Assembly: GCA_934045075.1 (NCBI GenBank)
Contig: OW203724.1
Location: 19,149,143 to 19,213,142 of the forward strand
Direction: 5' to 3'
Length of the DNA stretch: 64,000 nucleotides
From: Yponomeuta sedellus
Lineage: Eukaryota; Arthropoda; Insecta; Lepidoptera; Yponomeutidae
The notes under the pieces are model-generated. The model was not told the origin of the DNA, made no database searches, and was given only the letters and a program-made list of their open reading frames with translations. Below are positions 50,942-62,367 of this stretch, one piece after another (position 1 is the stretch's first letter; the number at the start of each line of letters is the position of its first letter). Made by a program: the position numbers and the translations under genes.

Positions 50942-51225
50942 GTGTTTCGTGAAACTCACGGCATATCAGATAATTTCGCCATGTTGGCAAATTAGGTATG
51001 TTTGTTTTTTTTTCTTTACGTCTGTACATAAACATGCCATAGAGGATCATTGATAAATAAAAAAAAGTTAAATGTTTTGTGCCCAATAAAGTATTATGTA
51101 AAAAATATTTAAGTTTATTTTATCTCCGAACAAAACTATGCTTTACGTATCTGAGGTAGATACAAAGAGTACCACGCATTATGTTGGGATGTTACAATTT
51201 TTGAATTCTTGTGTTTCTCTACTTA

Positions 51226-52507
51226 CGAGGGCTGCTACTTATGTATGCGTAATAGAAAAAATAAAAAAATGTATATGGCTAAATATGCTTTTATTGTTTT
51301 TCAAAGTATTCTCCACTATGATCGATGCACTTTTGCATTCGATGAAACCAATTTGTAAAACACTTTTTCCACTCTGAGTGAGGTATCTCCAAAACTTGCT
51401 GTTTGAATGCATCTACGGCATCTTCACAGGTCGCAAATCGTTGACCACGTAATTTATTCTTTACATTTGGGATTAAATAGAAATCATTGGGAGCCAAATC
51501 AGGGCTGTACGGTGGATGACCCATCATTTCTATTTTTGACCATCCAAAAATGTAGTTGTTTCCTGAGATGTATGACAGCTGGCATTGTCATGGTGAAGCA
51601 TGATTCTGCGTCGCTGGTTGTTATGGCGCATTTTTTCAAATACTTCCGGCAAACAAATGTGTACCACTCCGAATTAACCGTTCTGCGATTCTCCAGTGGT
51701 ATTGTAGCCACATGGCTATTAATACCAAAAAAGCAGGCCACCATTTGCTTTACAGTGCTTTTTGCACGAGCCACTTTCGTAGGGTTCGGCTCATTTTGAA
51801 ACACCCAAACTGTTGATTGTTGTTTAGTTTCGGGATCGTTCGCGTAGATCCAGGATTCGTCACCTGTAGATATTATAAACAGATTTTGAGTCGCCTCCGT
51901 TGAATTTTTTAAGGTTTTTTTGCACCATTCGACGCGAGCATCTTTTTGATCCTGAGTTAAGTTGTGCGGGATCCAACGCCAACAAATTTTTTTTACTGAC
52001 AAATGTTCATGTAATAGTCTATGAATGCTCGTCATACATATGCCCAGAATAGCCTCTATCTCGCGATACGTAACATGGCAGTCTTGCATTATTAGTTTTC
52101 GCACAGCTTCAATATTTTGTAGCACAACCACCGATTTCGGGCGACCTTCTTTAACTTCGTCCGTGAGCTTACTGCGCCCGCGATTAAACTCACTAAACCA
52201 GTGATACACAGTTGTTTTTGATGGAGCTTCACCACCAAAAGTCGAATTTAATTGATCTACGCACTGTTGTTGCATTAAACCACGTCGAAAATCGTAATAA
52301 ATCATAGCACGAATATTTTCACGAGTGAGTTCTATTTTTTCAGCGATATGACATTTTAAACCCAACAAAAACAAAACACTCACGTATATAAGAGAAAAAT
52401 ACTAGCGGCCAGTATTTAAAAAAAGAACGAACTTGACCATGGAGGTCAGACATTGCGTTTAAAATTATTGGAATCCCAGATTTCGCATACATAAGTAGCA
52501 GCCTATG
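51226..52507 (-). mobile_element. mariner element (cecropia-like), 1282 bp, intact ends
   Basis: Terminal inverted repeats CGAGGGCTGCTACTTATGTA (51226 on) and TACATAAGTAGCAGCCTATG (ending 52507) match over about 28 bp with few differences. TA is duplicated at 51224-51225 and 52508-52509. It encodes a broken transposase on the minus strand. It lies upstream of the visible dpr exons. Confidence 0.92.
51291..52383 (-). pseudogene. mariner transposase, frameshifted
   Basis: The N-terminal helix-turn-helix region reads ENIRAMIYYDFRRGLMQQQC and SKTTVYHWFSEFNRGRSKLT; then GRPKSVVV, WCKKTLKN, and the first catalytic Asp in STGDESWIYAND. The second (HDNASCHTS) and third (HPPYSPDLAPNDFYL) Asp motifs are present but in different frames, separated by in-frame stops after LDGQK. 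The first ATG (52368-52366) is out of frame by an indel within the first ten codons. It belongs to the D34D family; the sequence is closest to cecropia-subfamily mariners (from memory). Inactive. Confidence 0.9.
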
Positions 52508-52509
52508 TA

Positions 52510-53397
52510 TGCTGTTTTGTTTTTGTACATTACTAGTGCACATTTGCAAATGTACATTTAAGTATTTAAGTGCTTGATATTTTGTAATCACGTCTTGGAT
52601 TATGACACAAAAAGCGCTTTTAAAGCCTATGCGGATCCTAAAGTTTTTCTTTAAACTTTTGTCTTTTCTTTGAGAGTTTTATACTCAGTAAAAGTTGCTG
52701 TAACATCCTGAATAAATGACAATACGAACAAAATGGTATATAAATATGGCATATTGTGACAGCGAACAGGCTTAATAGATCTGTGGATCGGAATAAAGAA
52801 AAACAGAATTTCAGTTCTGTCAAGGGATTGACTGACACATTGAAGCGGCAGTGAAAAGAAATCGACTCGTTTATAATAACTACAATATGTTGTATTACTA
52901 CAGTGGTGACATCTATAACTGCAATATTGACAAAGTAACTTAAAAGCTGACACAGTTCTTGTGAAACAGCGGGCGTGCAGCCCCGTCTGAACTGAAAATA
53001 ACCTTATTTTCCAACGTTTATTCCTCGAGGGAAGTCGGTTTGATTAAATAACAGAAGTGCAACGACATTTGTAATGGTTCATTTATTTTACGCCTTCAGT
53101 TTCTCGGAGAAACTTCGATGTTTTCTGTCGATGGATCATATTTGAAAGGGATTCATCCGAAAAGAAAGTAATAACAATATTCGCTTTGAGTCAAGAGTTT
53201 GAAGAGTTTTCAGAACTGAAGTATTATTTTACTACTACTGAATACAGACAGGAGTAGGTTTTAAATGCGTTTACAATTTTTTCTCTGGGAATTTTTAGAT
53301 GAAATATTTAATTTATTTTTATTTTACGTGGTTCTAAACATTACTCTATAATTATAATGTTTGTAGTCTATAATTACAATCTATAATTATAATATAG
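52510..53397. other. No recognised gene or repeat
   Basis: Only chance frames. Confidence 0.4.
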
Positions 53398-53512
53398 TTA
53401 AAATGTTGATGAAGCGAACGTGATCTGCTAGGATCGTAGCAAGTGCCGTGCCTGGTCTGTGTCTAACCCTCTGGGAGACAAGCGTGAAGTTTTCTTATGT
53501 TACAAGAATCTG
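53398..53512 (+). mobile_element. RTE-type LINE tail fragment (family 1)
   Basis: ATGTTGATGAAGCGAACGTG, ATCTGCTAGGATCGTAGC, CTGGGAGACAAGCGTGAAG. Confidence 0.6.
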
Positions 53513-55074
53513 GTTCAGTTTTCAGTGCATCCTGCTACCGGAGTATTTAAGGGGCTCCAATTAGGAGAAAGAAAATGTGGTTAGTCCATTCCCTGCAACT
53601 TATCCCGACGGACGCAAATAATGAGAAAAAATGCTTGTACTTTAATACTACAGTAACTCGCACAACAGGCTGACGCAGAAGCGGTGGATTAAGCCAGGTG
53701 AATTAAGTTTACGAAGCGCAGTGTTTAGGAAAATTGCGGGAAATTTTGTGCACGGAAAATAATTGAAATATGTCACGAGAAATTGACATTGAATACAAAC
53801 AGTAAGGGTGTAACAACAAAAGTGAGTGAAAATGTGCAAATTAATAAGAAATAAGAGCACATGGACACGAATCCAAATCCGAAATAAACTAAAATAATGG
53901 ACGGACGACAAAAGAAACGAATGGGCGGGAAAATTTTCAATGAATAAAAAAACAAAAGCGCGCGACGAATTCGAAAAAAGAAGAAAAAGTTTCGAGACCA
54001 AAGAGGTTTGCGGCTTGTCTGACGGACAAGCCTGCTTTACCAAATAGACTAAGTTTTTTCTATCTATTCTGAAGTTAGTCCCACCAACATGTGTCCGTAT
54101 TGGTTCAGTGTTGAACAAATGCCTCTCACGATAAAATTCATGTCGCTTCTTTCTGTTTTCGGCCATCTTCATCCAGCTGTAATGCTGCGATAGACAATCT
54201 TCATCAAACCAGCAAAAGCAGAGTAGACAGATCAATAAGATCTAGGTGAGGATGGTAGTCTGAAGTTACAGCAATACTTTATAACTTTGATACTTACCCA
54301 TGAATAATAATAACCCTACATTCTATTCATAACAACTTAAAAGTACATATTAAATTTTTCTAATACAATGGTACCAAAATGCCATACATGATTAAACATT
54401 AAGGTTTCGTACCCTAATCAGGCTTAACTCTTTCATGCGATGACGTAATTATGTCAAAGAAGGGTAGGCGCCATCTCGGCTTGTCTATTTTGTACGTAAA
54501 ACATGGTATTTTTTTCTCGTCTTCTTTTCCTGTCTTCAGCTTGCCCCATTTTTATTTTATTAAATTATTGTAATAATAAAATTATTTGATGGGTAGTTCT
54601 GCGAACTAATCAAAAACTTTACCAAAAAATTCATACTCATTACCTTGTCTATAAAATAGCATAATAAAAATGTGAGTATTGTGTTATTAATATAACCAAA
54701 TATAGATAGATAGAAAAGGTAACATAAAAAATATTTATGTATTTTACTTATTTATTAAGAAAGTCTATTGTTCGCTTTTGAGGCACTGGTCTAATCTCAG
54801 TGATAGAACAGAGTATGGGCTGCATGCTCACCGAAGCTTTGCGATTTCTCCATCTTTCATAATATAAGGAAAAGTAATTGAAGTAATAACCAAATACTCA
54901 ATAACTAAATTAACGACATCTTTTACAGAAACACGGTTCCACGAATCTACTCTAGAGGCATTTTATTTAATCTATGGTTAAGTCTTTTCCTCGTAAAATC
55001 CTTACTACAGACTACTTTAGTCAGTGTTTTTTGAAGGGACTGTTAGTTAAGGAATAGGCATGTAAAACAGATTT
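53513..55074. other. No recognised gene or repeat
   Basis: A 195-codon minus-strand frame at 54235-53648 starts plausibly (MKMAENRKKRHEFYRERHLF) but turns into a low-complexity Phe/Leu-rich run and matches no family that I know. Not called. Confidence 0.35.
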
Positions 55075-55365
55075 TCAAATCCTCTTCCATTTTCTTCTTT
55101 GGTGTCGAAAGCGCCGCCCTCCTCTCAGACATCTCGCTCCCAAAACCGCGCCACTGCTAGCGCGCCGGGTGATGCCTCTATGAGATCCCGCAAACTGGAG
55201 CTTCAGGGCAGACACAAAGATGCATTGTTGTTTGTGCAGCTCTACATCGGCACATGATGTCAGCGGCTTCGTGGCAGGATCTCCCATCTTTTCAGGTTAT
55301 CTCTAGATTGAGCAACACCAGCGCGCAGACGGTTCAGCGATCTCCATACTCTCCACTGATCCTCT
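55075..55365 (-). pseudogene. LINE ORF2 C-terminal fragment, frameshifted
   Basis: The minus strand reads EDQWRVWRSLNRLRAGVAQS, RDNLKRWEILPRSR, stop; a shifted frame continues CRCRAAQTTMHLCVCPEAPV-C, and the first frame resumes DLIEASPGALAVARFWERDV then stop. The W..LNRLR.G...N..RWG...C.CGA.QTM.HL..CP pattern is the CCHC-type tail of many insect LINEs. GC-rich against its AT-rich surroundings. Confidence 0.7.
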
Positions 55366-55544
55366 TACATAATATGGGGACGTTTTTTTTTACATAAAAA
55401 TCTATACGTCAGTAATAAAGTAAAGTTTAAAGAATATTAAAGGCATTTTTCTTAGTTTCATTTTTTAATTAATTTATATCTGTGTAAATCTGATGGCGTC
55501 GAATCTGACCTCACGTCCAGTTTAACAAATATCGTAATCACTAG

Positions 55545-55690
55545 TATAATAATAATAATAATAATGGCCTTTTTGCATCTACTTAATGAGATGATTCATA
55601 CAGCGTTCAGTGGCATTTTCACCCACACCAAATGGGCGAAGGGACCACTCCGACGCTGTAGTCACAACCAAATCACGGGTGAAGTTTACC
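55545..55690 (-). mobile_element. LINE 3' UTR segment (ATT-tailed), copy 2
   Basis: (TAA)n at 55545-55565 then GGCCTTTTTGCATCTACTTA and GGACCACTCCGACGCTGTAG, as at 42095-42210. Confidence 0.6.
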
Positions 55691-55999
55691 AATGTTAACC
55701 TAAGCGTGACGTCAGCAGTGTGATGGGTGTTTCAGTCAAAATGGCTGAAAGCAGTATTATAATCTATAAATTTATTGAAAATATAGGTAATCTATTTTAT
55801 TTATAATCATAAATCAGTGTTACAATTAATACTTTTAATTTATGTACTTTCCCTAATATTTTAAATCTTTGATTATTTGATACTGTCGTGACGCCTATGG
55901 TGTTTTATAAATAAGGAGATAAATCTATTAAGTTTGTTATTCATTAATTTCTTTTTTAATTTTTTTTACTTTTTCTCTTTGCCAAAAGCCTTTTTTTCT

Positions 56000-56280
56000 A
56001 TCGTCGTCGTCGTCGTCGTCAGGATATACTAGTGTGTACGACGACCACTGCTGGACACAACCCTCCCCTAAAGAGTGCCACGTTGTGCTATCATAGGGGG
56101 TAGTGCCCATAATCCCCACGTTGGGCATGCGGGTTGGGGATCGCAGTTCGGTGGAATTGTACTGCAGGGGCGCTGCTGCCCACCCCCCGGTTTGTGTCCC
56201 TTAGTCACATTTTACGATACCCGCGGGAAGAATTGGGTTGGTGCTATTCTCTAGGCCGACACCACACAGCAAATATAATG
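56000..56280 (-). mobile_element. LINE 3' end (RTE-type, family 2 subtype), copy 3
   Basis: A (TCG)n run at 56001-56020 marks the 3' tail; then CACTGCTGGACACAACCCTC, TTGGGCATGCGGGTTGGGGA and CCGACACCACACAGC. Confidence 0.65.
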
Positions 56281-56775
56281 TTTTCTATGTAGGAAATATA
56301 ATAAAAACATTATATTTCCTACAGATACATAATTTCACTCCAATCTTACCTACTGTTCCCAAGTTCCCCATTACCTTTCAGCTTTAATGAGGAAAGGCTG
56401 AATGGCAATGGGGCTTATAGTGAAAACCCTTTGCTTTTTCGTGTTTTCTACGAAAAACCTTTGAGGTACTTACAGTAGATGCCCAAAAACACCACGTAAG
56501 TGAAGCCCAAAAACATCGGCTTATGAAATTCCATATTTCCTCACATTTCCACAGTTTTGGAGAATTTTATTTATGCCCAAAGCGCCGTTATTTTAATAAT
56601 CGCAAGTTTTTCTTGCGTTTCTTTTATCACAGAATGAAAAACAATAAAAGAACCGTTTCTTTAGTTATGTCATCTGCATGCACTTTTGTATACAGATGTG
56701 GAATGCAATAAATTATTGAGTATTGAGAATCCTATAAACTAAGGCGACGAACTTTGCCGCGAGAGTTAGTACCAA

Positions 56776-56833
56776 TTTATATATATATATATATAGTCGC
56801 CTTAGTTTAATATATATATATATATATATATGG
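56776..56833. repeat. (TA)n arrays around GTCGCCTTAGTTTA
   Basis: Two TA dinucleotide runs, 56778-56796 and 56811-56830; AAGGCGAC also occurs inverted upstream at 56741, so the whole forms a weak foldback. Confidence 0.7.
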
Positions 56834-56907
56834 ATTTTTGCGGCCCTGTAGGGCATGCAACATTATAAACCATACGAGGCCGTATAAATTAAGCCTATTA
56901 CATTTTA

Positions 56908-57236
56908 ATTGGAATCAATCAGCAACAGGCGTGGTCAGGTGCGGGATGGGTGACCGTCCCGTGACTAACGCTAGTGGCATCTTTTCCGAGCGCTTCCGTG
57001 CTTCGCAAGGCTTGCTAAGCCGTTGGTGCCGGCTGTCATGTAATGGCAGTCGTTAAGCTATGTCAGAGGCCTTATAGGCGGCTTGATAACTTCTGACAGT
57101 AAGACCTGCCACTGTCTTACAATCCTCCACCAACCCGGTCTTGGCTCCCGTGGTGGAGTATAGCCCAACCTTTCTGCGATGCAGGAAGAGACCCGGGCCC
57201 CAGCAGTAAGGACATACAAAGGGTTGATATCGACTA
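56908..57236 (+). mobile_element. 5S-headed SINE, head partly deleted
   Basis: AATTGGAATCAATCAGCAAC (box A region deleted), GTGGTCAGGTGCGGGATGGG-TGACCG, to the tail AGTAAGGACATACAAAGGGT. Confidence 0.8.
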
Positions 57237-57347
57237 ATTAGGTGACATTTAGGGAATGGTATCATAAAGCTAAAATAAAGATGGGCAGGGCATTTGGTTA
57301 GGGGACCGGTGCTAGTGGGCTATAGTAACCATTGGTGGCCAAGAACT

Positions 57348-57540
57348 GGGCCTAGATTCTGCCAATGCAATGTGGTACAATGACAACAGCAGGAACATGG
57401 TGATTCAATTTCGTTACCGCTTCAAGTTTAGGCGCACATACATCGAACCTTCTAGACATCAATGGTATGAAAAAAACATCCCACGGGACCAGATCACGTA
57501 TCCGTCATGGCACTACAATGCACTAACAGAATCGAGGCCC
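57348..57540. mobile_element. 193-bp MITE, copy 3
   Basis: GGGCCTAGATTCTGCCAATG to ACTACAATGCACTAACAGAA-TCGAGGCCC; exactly the length of copy 1. Confidence 0.75.
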
Positions 57541-57589
57541 AGGAAGAGCGTAAATAAGAAAAGCTGACCCCACCACCATGTGGGACTAA

Positions 57590-57755
57590 AGCTGGGAAAA
57601 GATAGAGATAGAGAGAATCGAAGCCCAGGTCGACGGTCAGTGGTCAGAACACCAGTCTGGTAGACCGACGATATCGTGAAACGGCTGGGAAACATTGGAC
57701 GGGACTAGCAAAAGACCGGCTGGGTTGTCCTAAAAGATATTGTATGGAATGGAAT
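57590..57755 (+). pseudogene. LINE tail fragment, degenerate
   Basis: A frame reading PVW, stop, TDDIVKRLGNIGRD recalls P.RW.DDI.K..G..W of RTE-type tails. Confidence 0.35.
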
Positions 57756-57774
57756 CAGATATTTTGATGAATTC

Positions 57775-57880
57775 GTGTCTTGGTTATGCTTGAAAAAGTG
57801 GGAGGAAGGGCGGTGCATTAACTAACCGCATGGTACTTTTGGGATTTTTGGCGGAATCCAGCAAAGTAATTTTCACATTT
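57775..57880 (-). repeat. GGATTCCGCC repeat, copy 2
   Basis: Reverse of 3018-3086 (GTGCATTAACTAACCGCATG, GGGATTTTTGGCGGAATCCA). Confidence 0.6.
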
Positions 57881-59200
57881 TAATGTCCTAAAAGAGACAA
57901 GGGCCAACAAAGTCATGTATTCAATTTACTTTATACCTATTTACTGTCTGATCCTAGTGTTTTGTTTTGGTTTAATTTTCCATTTTTATATTCTAAAAAT
58001 GTAGTTACAGTGCCTAATAAATTTATAATATTCATTAATTTCTTTTTCTTACAACAAGGGCACTTCTTTAAATCAAATTATACACGTCGTTGCTAATCGC
58101 AGTATGGACCCTTAAAATTAGCGTTGCAATTAGTTGGTCGAATTTTGGGGACTCATGACTTTAGGACATTGTTTGTTTTGGTGTTATTTGTATTTTTGCC
58201 GCCACCTAGTTAAATTTTGGCTAATATTGTGTTTTCTATTGACTGTTGTGTGACATTATTTTTTTCAGTATTGTGTCGTCAAATAAATATTTCTTTCTTT
58301 CAATTAGCTCTGTACTGACTAGATAGCTGGTTTCTTGACTGAGGGTTTCGCTAGGTAAATGCTTAAGTAACAGTCTGTCACTCTCCTTGCTGAGAAATTC
58401 GAACTACAGTTGGCTATTTGCTTGACGGGATTCATGGCTCGGAAACTGGCTGTAAAGCGACTAAGCTGTATCGCGCTCCATCTCTAAACAGCTGTTAGCT
58501 GCATTTACGTATTTAACTTTAAATTAGCGACACAAATCAAAATTGTAAGATCCCCTGCGGACATATACAATTTATATTCACTGTGCTTGTTTCGGCCATG
58601 TAACATTAATTTGAAAAGAAAGACAATAAATAAACTATCTCTCTCTCTCTCTAGATAATAGACAGGTAGAGAACACTCAGATATTTCTTAACCTAAGGAG
58701 TACAGACGGCGACTTTGTTACTAAAAGAGATCTCATCCAGGCAACCTGATTAGAAATATGGTGCAACACGGCCCTACAAAGTAAGTTGCAACTTCTGATT
58801 GTGCTGTTCTGTGGCCACAACCTCTACGGCGCCTGCTCCAAACAAATCCTCGGCTTACGTATTTTTGCCGGCTTCATTCATGCTCAGCCAAGCGTTGGGG
58901 AATAATACGTACACAGTCGGTCGTAAGCAGGACGAGACCCCAAGACATTTGAAGCAGTTTCTCTGGGTTCCGCACCCCAAGGGCACTTGTTAGCTGCCAG
59001 AGGTACCCATCAGATACCCCTAACCATTACTTCCGTTAGGCGCCCCATCGGACATTCCTAATCGTTCTTACCGTTGGTTACCACATGTGTACCGATTGGA
59101 CATCCCTATCGCGCCACACATAATTCCATAATATGGCTACGGAGTTGGTCTCTGTGTTCATCTGTCTGTTCATGTCTGTTCATCGGTAATCGATTGATAT
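57881..59200. other. No recognised gene or repeat
   Basis: A short TCTC run at 58639-58654. Otherwise nothing. Confidence 0.4.
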
Positions 59201-59204
59201 CTAT

Positions 59205-59570
59205 ATCAGACCTCGTATGTCCTCACTGCTGGGGCACAGATCTCTTCCTGCACCGCAGGAAGGTTAGGCCATACTTCACCACGGGGGCCAAGTCTGGGCT
59301 GGTGGAGGAGGACAGTGGCGGGCCTTACTGTGAGAAGTTATCAAGCCGCCCATAAGGTCTCCGACATGGCTTAACGACTGTCATTACATGACAGCCGCCA
59401 CTAACGGCTTAACGTGCCTTGTGAAGCACGAAAACGCTCGGAAAAATGCCACTAGCGGTAGTCAGGGGACGGTCACCCATCCTGCACCTGACCGCGCCTG
59501 TTGTTGCTTAACTCAAGCGATGGATTCCAATTACTCGGTTCGACCAGGTCACGAGCGCGGCATAGATAGT
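59205..59570 (-). mobile_element. 5S-headed SINE, full length
   Basis: Reversed: tail CGTATGTCCTCACTGCTGGG, CATAAGGTCTCCGACATGGC, GGTCACCCATCCTGCACCTG (box C) and GTTGTTGCTTAACTCAAGCG (box A), ending CGGTTCGACC. Both internal promoter-like boxes are intact. Confidence 0.85.
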
Positions 59571-59873
59571 ACTATTATAAAGTAAGTTATACATGAATCA
59601 AAAAGATTTTCCTCAATTCTATCCAAATAAAGCTGTTGTTTCTTAAAATAACCAAAAACCCCACTGCTGAGCATTAACTAAGCGGGACCCAAATTCAACA
59701 ATGTAACTACGTACTTACATTTCAGTTAATATTTTGTATTTTAGTGAAGTTTTTATTTAATTTATGTTGATTTCATTTAGCCTATGATACTCGCGCAAAC
59801 ACGACTAATCGTTTAAGATGTTATTTGTCAAAATATGACCATTGGTTAGTTATAAGCCAATACAGGAGCGGAC

Positions 59874-60112
59874 ATACGTACATACATACATACATACATA
59901 CATACATACATACATACATACATACATACATACATACATACATACATACATACATACATACATACATACATACATACATACATACATACATACATACATA
60001 CATACATACATACATACATACATACATACATACATACATACATACATACATACATACATACATACATACATACATACATACATACATACATACATACATA
60101 CATACATACACA
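59874..60112. repeat. (TACA)n array, about 230 bp
   Basis: Nearly perfect tetranucleotide run from ACGTACATACATACA to CATACACACG. Long frames here are artefacts. Confidence 0.97.
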
Positions 60113-60368
60113 CGAGCCAAACACAATACCCTCATTTTGTGCTCCGCCACAGTCGGGTTATAATCCGCTCATTGACCTTTTTCATATATTCCGAGACACA
60201 GCTCCGATAAATTTAAAGATAAAGCATGATTCTGTATTTTCTGCATCAGAACCTTTGATATCCTTTGATGTTGCTATTATTATCTATGCTTTGGACTGCA
60301 CCTTTCAAAATTCTAAATAATATTCCAGTAAACTCACCCATCGACTTAAAATACCGTTTGGATTTTTT

Positions 60369-60465
60369 AGCTTATCTAAAGAGTATTATTAAGATTACTT
60401 TTCTAGTAATCTTAATAATACTCTTTAGATAAGCTATCTGAATGATACCTAATATTAGGTATCAT
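60369..60465. repeat. Perfect 31-bp-arm palindrome followed by a 24-bp palindrome
   Basis: 60369-60399 pairs exactly with 60405-60435 (loop TTTCT). 60442-60465 (ATGATACCTAATATTAGGTATCAT-type) is self-complementary with no loop. Confidence 0.9.
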
Positions 60466-60565
60466 AATACAAACACTTTTGCACTTTTGCAAGTACCGTG
60501 GTCCCGGAAGACTTAGGTGACAGGCGTCTTTTTGAAACCATTAACTGTTATTAACTGAAATAGGA

Positions 60566-60885
60566 TGTAGTGACTAGAATTGAGAAAGGAATGTTGCGTT
60601 GGTTTGGACATGTGGAGAGGATGAAGGAAGAAAGATTGACGAAACAAATATATATTGTGAATGTGAGTGGAAGGGCTGGTAAGGGACGTCCCAGACGGAC
60701 TTATATCGACCAAATAGGGGATGTATTAGCAAAGGGAAAGATAAAAAGTACCCGGAATCGGCGTGCGTGCATGCAACGACTTATGAACGTTGATGAAGCG
60801 AAGGTGATCTGTCAGGATCATGGCAAGTGGCAGCTCCTGGTCTCTGCCTAACCCTCTGGGATACAGGCGTGAGGTTTCGCACCGC
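60566..60885 (+). pseudogene. RTE-type LINE ORF2 C-terminus (family 1), best-preserved tail
   Basis: The open frame reads TRIEKGMLRWFGHVERMKEE, RLTKQIYIVNVSGRAGKGRP, RRTYIDQIGDVLAKGKIKST, RNRRACMQRLMNVDEAKVIC, QDHGKWQLLVSA, stop. 5'-truncated. Preceded at 60489-60545 by a sequence shared with 1883-1940. Confidence 0.8.
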
Positions 60886-61004
60886 AGTCTGTGACGCTCG
60901 TGGGGTAGCACATGGCACTGACTGAAAATCAGCGCTGAAGGCTAGTCCATCAGCATATTGCTGAGTCAGTTGCCATTTATAGCAGCAGGGACACGCCGTG
61001 ACCT

Positions 61005-61085
61005 TTTTTTTGACCTGGAGTTTTTTTTTACCAGCTGGGGTTTGAACCCGGGACTTATTGCATGGTAGCATGGTAGGCAGATGCG
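61005..61085 (-). mobile_element. SINE family A head fragment
   Basis: ACCAGCTGGGGTTTGAACCC-GGGACTTATTGCATGGTAG is the reversed tRNA-like head. Confidence 0.55.
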
Positions 61086-61315
61086 TCTCAAAATGTCAAC
61101 ATCGGATTTGTTCTTCAGTACTATGGTTTCCACCTTCAGTGAACAGTATCTACCTATTTATATTATATAAAAGTATTTTACACCTTAAAGGTGCTAAATG
61201 GAATATCAAGGTCCCATGATATTTTTCGTATGCCTATGACGCCCGTTTCTCCTTTGGATCTATAAAAGCCTTTATCCCTTGAATCACAATAAGTACTACT
61301 TGAAGTTTATACATG

Positions 61316-61478
61316 CATCTTCTTCTTCTTCAGGCTATATTATGTAGTCCACTGCTGGACATAGCTCTCGCCTAATGAGTGCCATAGCGCCCTGTCTTCA
61401 GCTTGCCGCATCCAGCATCTGCCGGCAGTTTTTCGCAGATCGTCATCCCACCTGGTCGGTGGGCGTCCTACACTACAT
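61316..61478 (-). pseudogene. RTE-type LINE end (family 2)
   Basis: The minus strand reads VGRPPTRWDDDLRKTAGRCW, MRQAEDRALWHSLGESYVQQ, WTT, then the GTCCAGCAGTGGAC terminus and a GAAGAAGAAGA tail. Confidence 0.75.
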
Positions 61479-61544
61479 ACATACATAACAACTATATAAT
61501 AATAAAAACCGGCCAAGGGTAAGTCACACTTCCATTGTATGTTA

Positions 61545-61735
61545 CTTGTGGCGAGCACATGTCAACTCTGCACGCGCACTACAAACTCCAACATTCCTGC
61601 ATCGCGCAATCAAAGTGTTTCAATGACATACATAAATATAACGTCCGACTAACAATAGTTGGACCGGCCGTCCCCAGGCATACGATCTGCCTGGCGGGAA
61701 ATTTCCGCTCTTCCCTATATACTGAAATAGTTACC
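61545..61735 (+). repeat. Unclassified repeat (GCGAGCACATGTCAA family), copy 2
   Basis: GGCGAGCACATGTCAAC, CAACATTCCTGCATCG, CAATAGTTGGACCGGCCGTC, CTGGCGGGAAATTTCC-GCTCTTCC, as at 9250-9450. Confidence 0.6.
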
Positions 61736-62367
61736 GATTTGTTATACAAGAGTGCAAAGTTGCTTTCTAACCGCGCGTTCAATTTTGATGACCGAGCAAG
61801 CGAAGGATTCAAAATTAGAATCCTGAGCGTTAGCGAGAGAATCAAAAGAGCACGAGGTGAAAAATCTTTGCACTCGAGTGCAACACGTAACTTTACAATC
61901 ACAAAATAGGCACACTTCTATTTCAGTTTAGGTATTAATTACTACAATATGACGGGTAAGTATTACAGAATAATCTTTAAATTATAACAAAATAATACTA
62001 AGGTATAATTAAGAAAATTTTAAAGTAACGTTGCTACAGTTATTTAAATTGAGTGTAATATTTTTTTAATTCACAAACTTAGTGCACACGATGTTCTAAA
62101 TTCAATTTACTTTATCCTCTAGAGAATAAAAACGGCTTTTCCACTCAGATATTGAAGATTAAAAATATTCTTTCCGAGATGGTCGGATGAAAAAATTTTA
62201 GTTATATATTGAACGGATCTAATCACGTTGAAAAAAATCCCATTTTTACTAGGATAAAATTATTTTATGTGTGGAACCCTCGGCACGTGGCTCGCATTTT
62301 GTTCAGTTGTTTCAACTGTGGTTCAGTTTTGTAGTAAGAAGTGCTCAGCGTGGGTAAAGTACAAAAC
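61736..62367. other. No recognised gene or repeat
   Basis: Nothing supportable. Confidence 0.4.

Noticed and set aside
53648..54235. 195-codon minus-strand frame
   Set aside because: AT-driven, Phe/Leu/Cys-rich, no domain, no convincing splice context; tested also as a dpr 5' exon without a signal peptide fitting.
56908..57000. 5S rRNA gene
   Set aside because: The 5S-like boxes belong to a SINE head; the outer helices of 5S are absent.
59821..60210. Frames of about 90-120 codons of THIY and VCMY repeats
   Set aside because: Product of the TACA tetranucleotide array.
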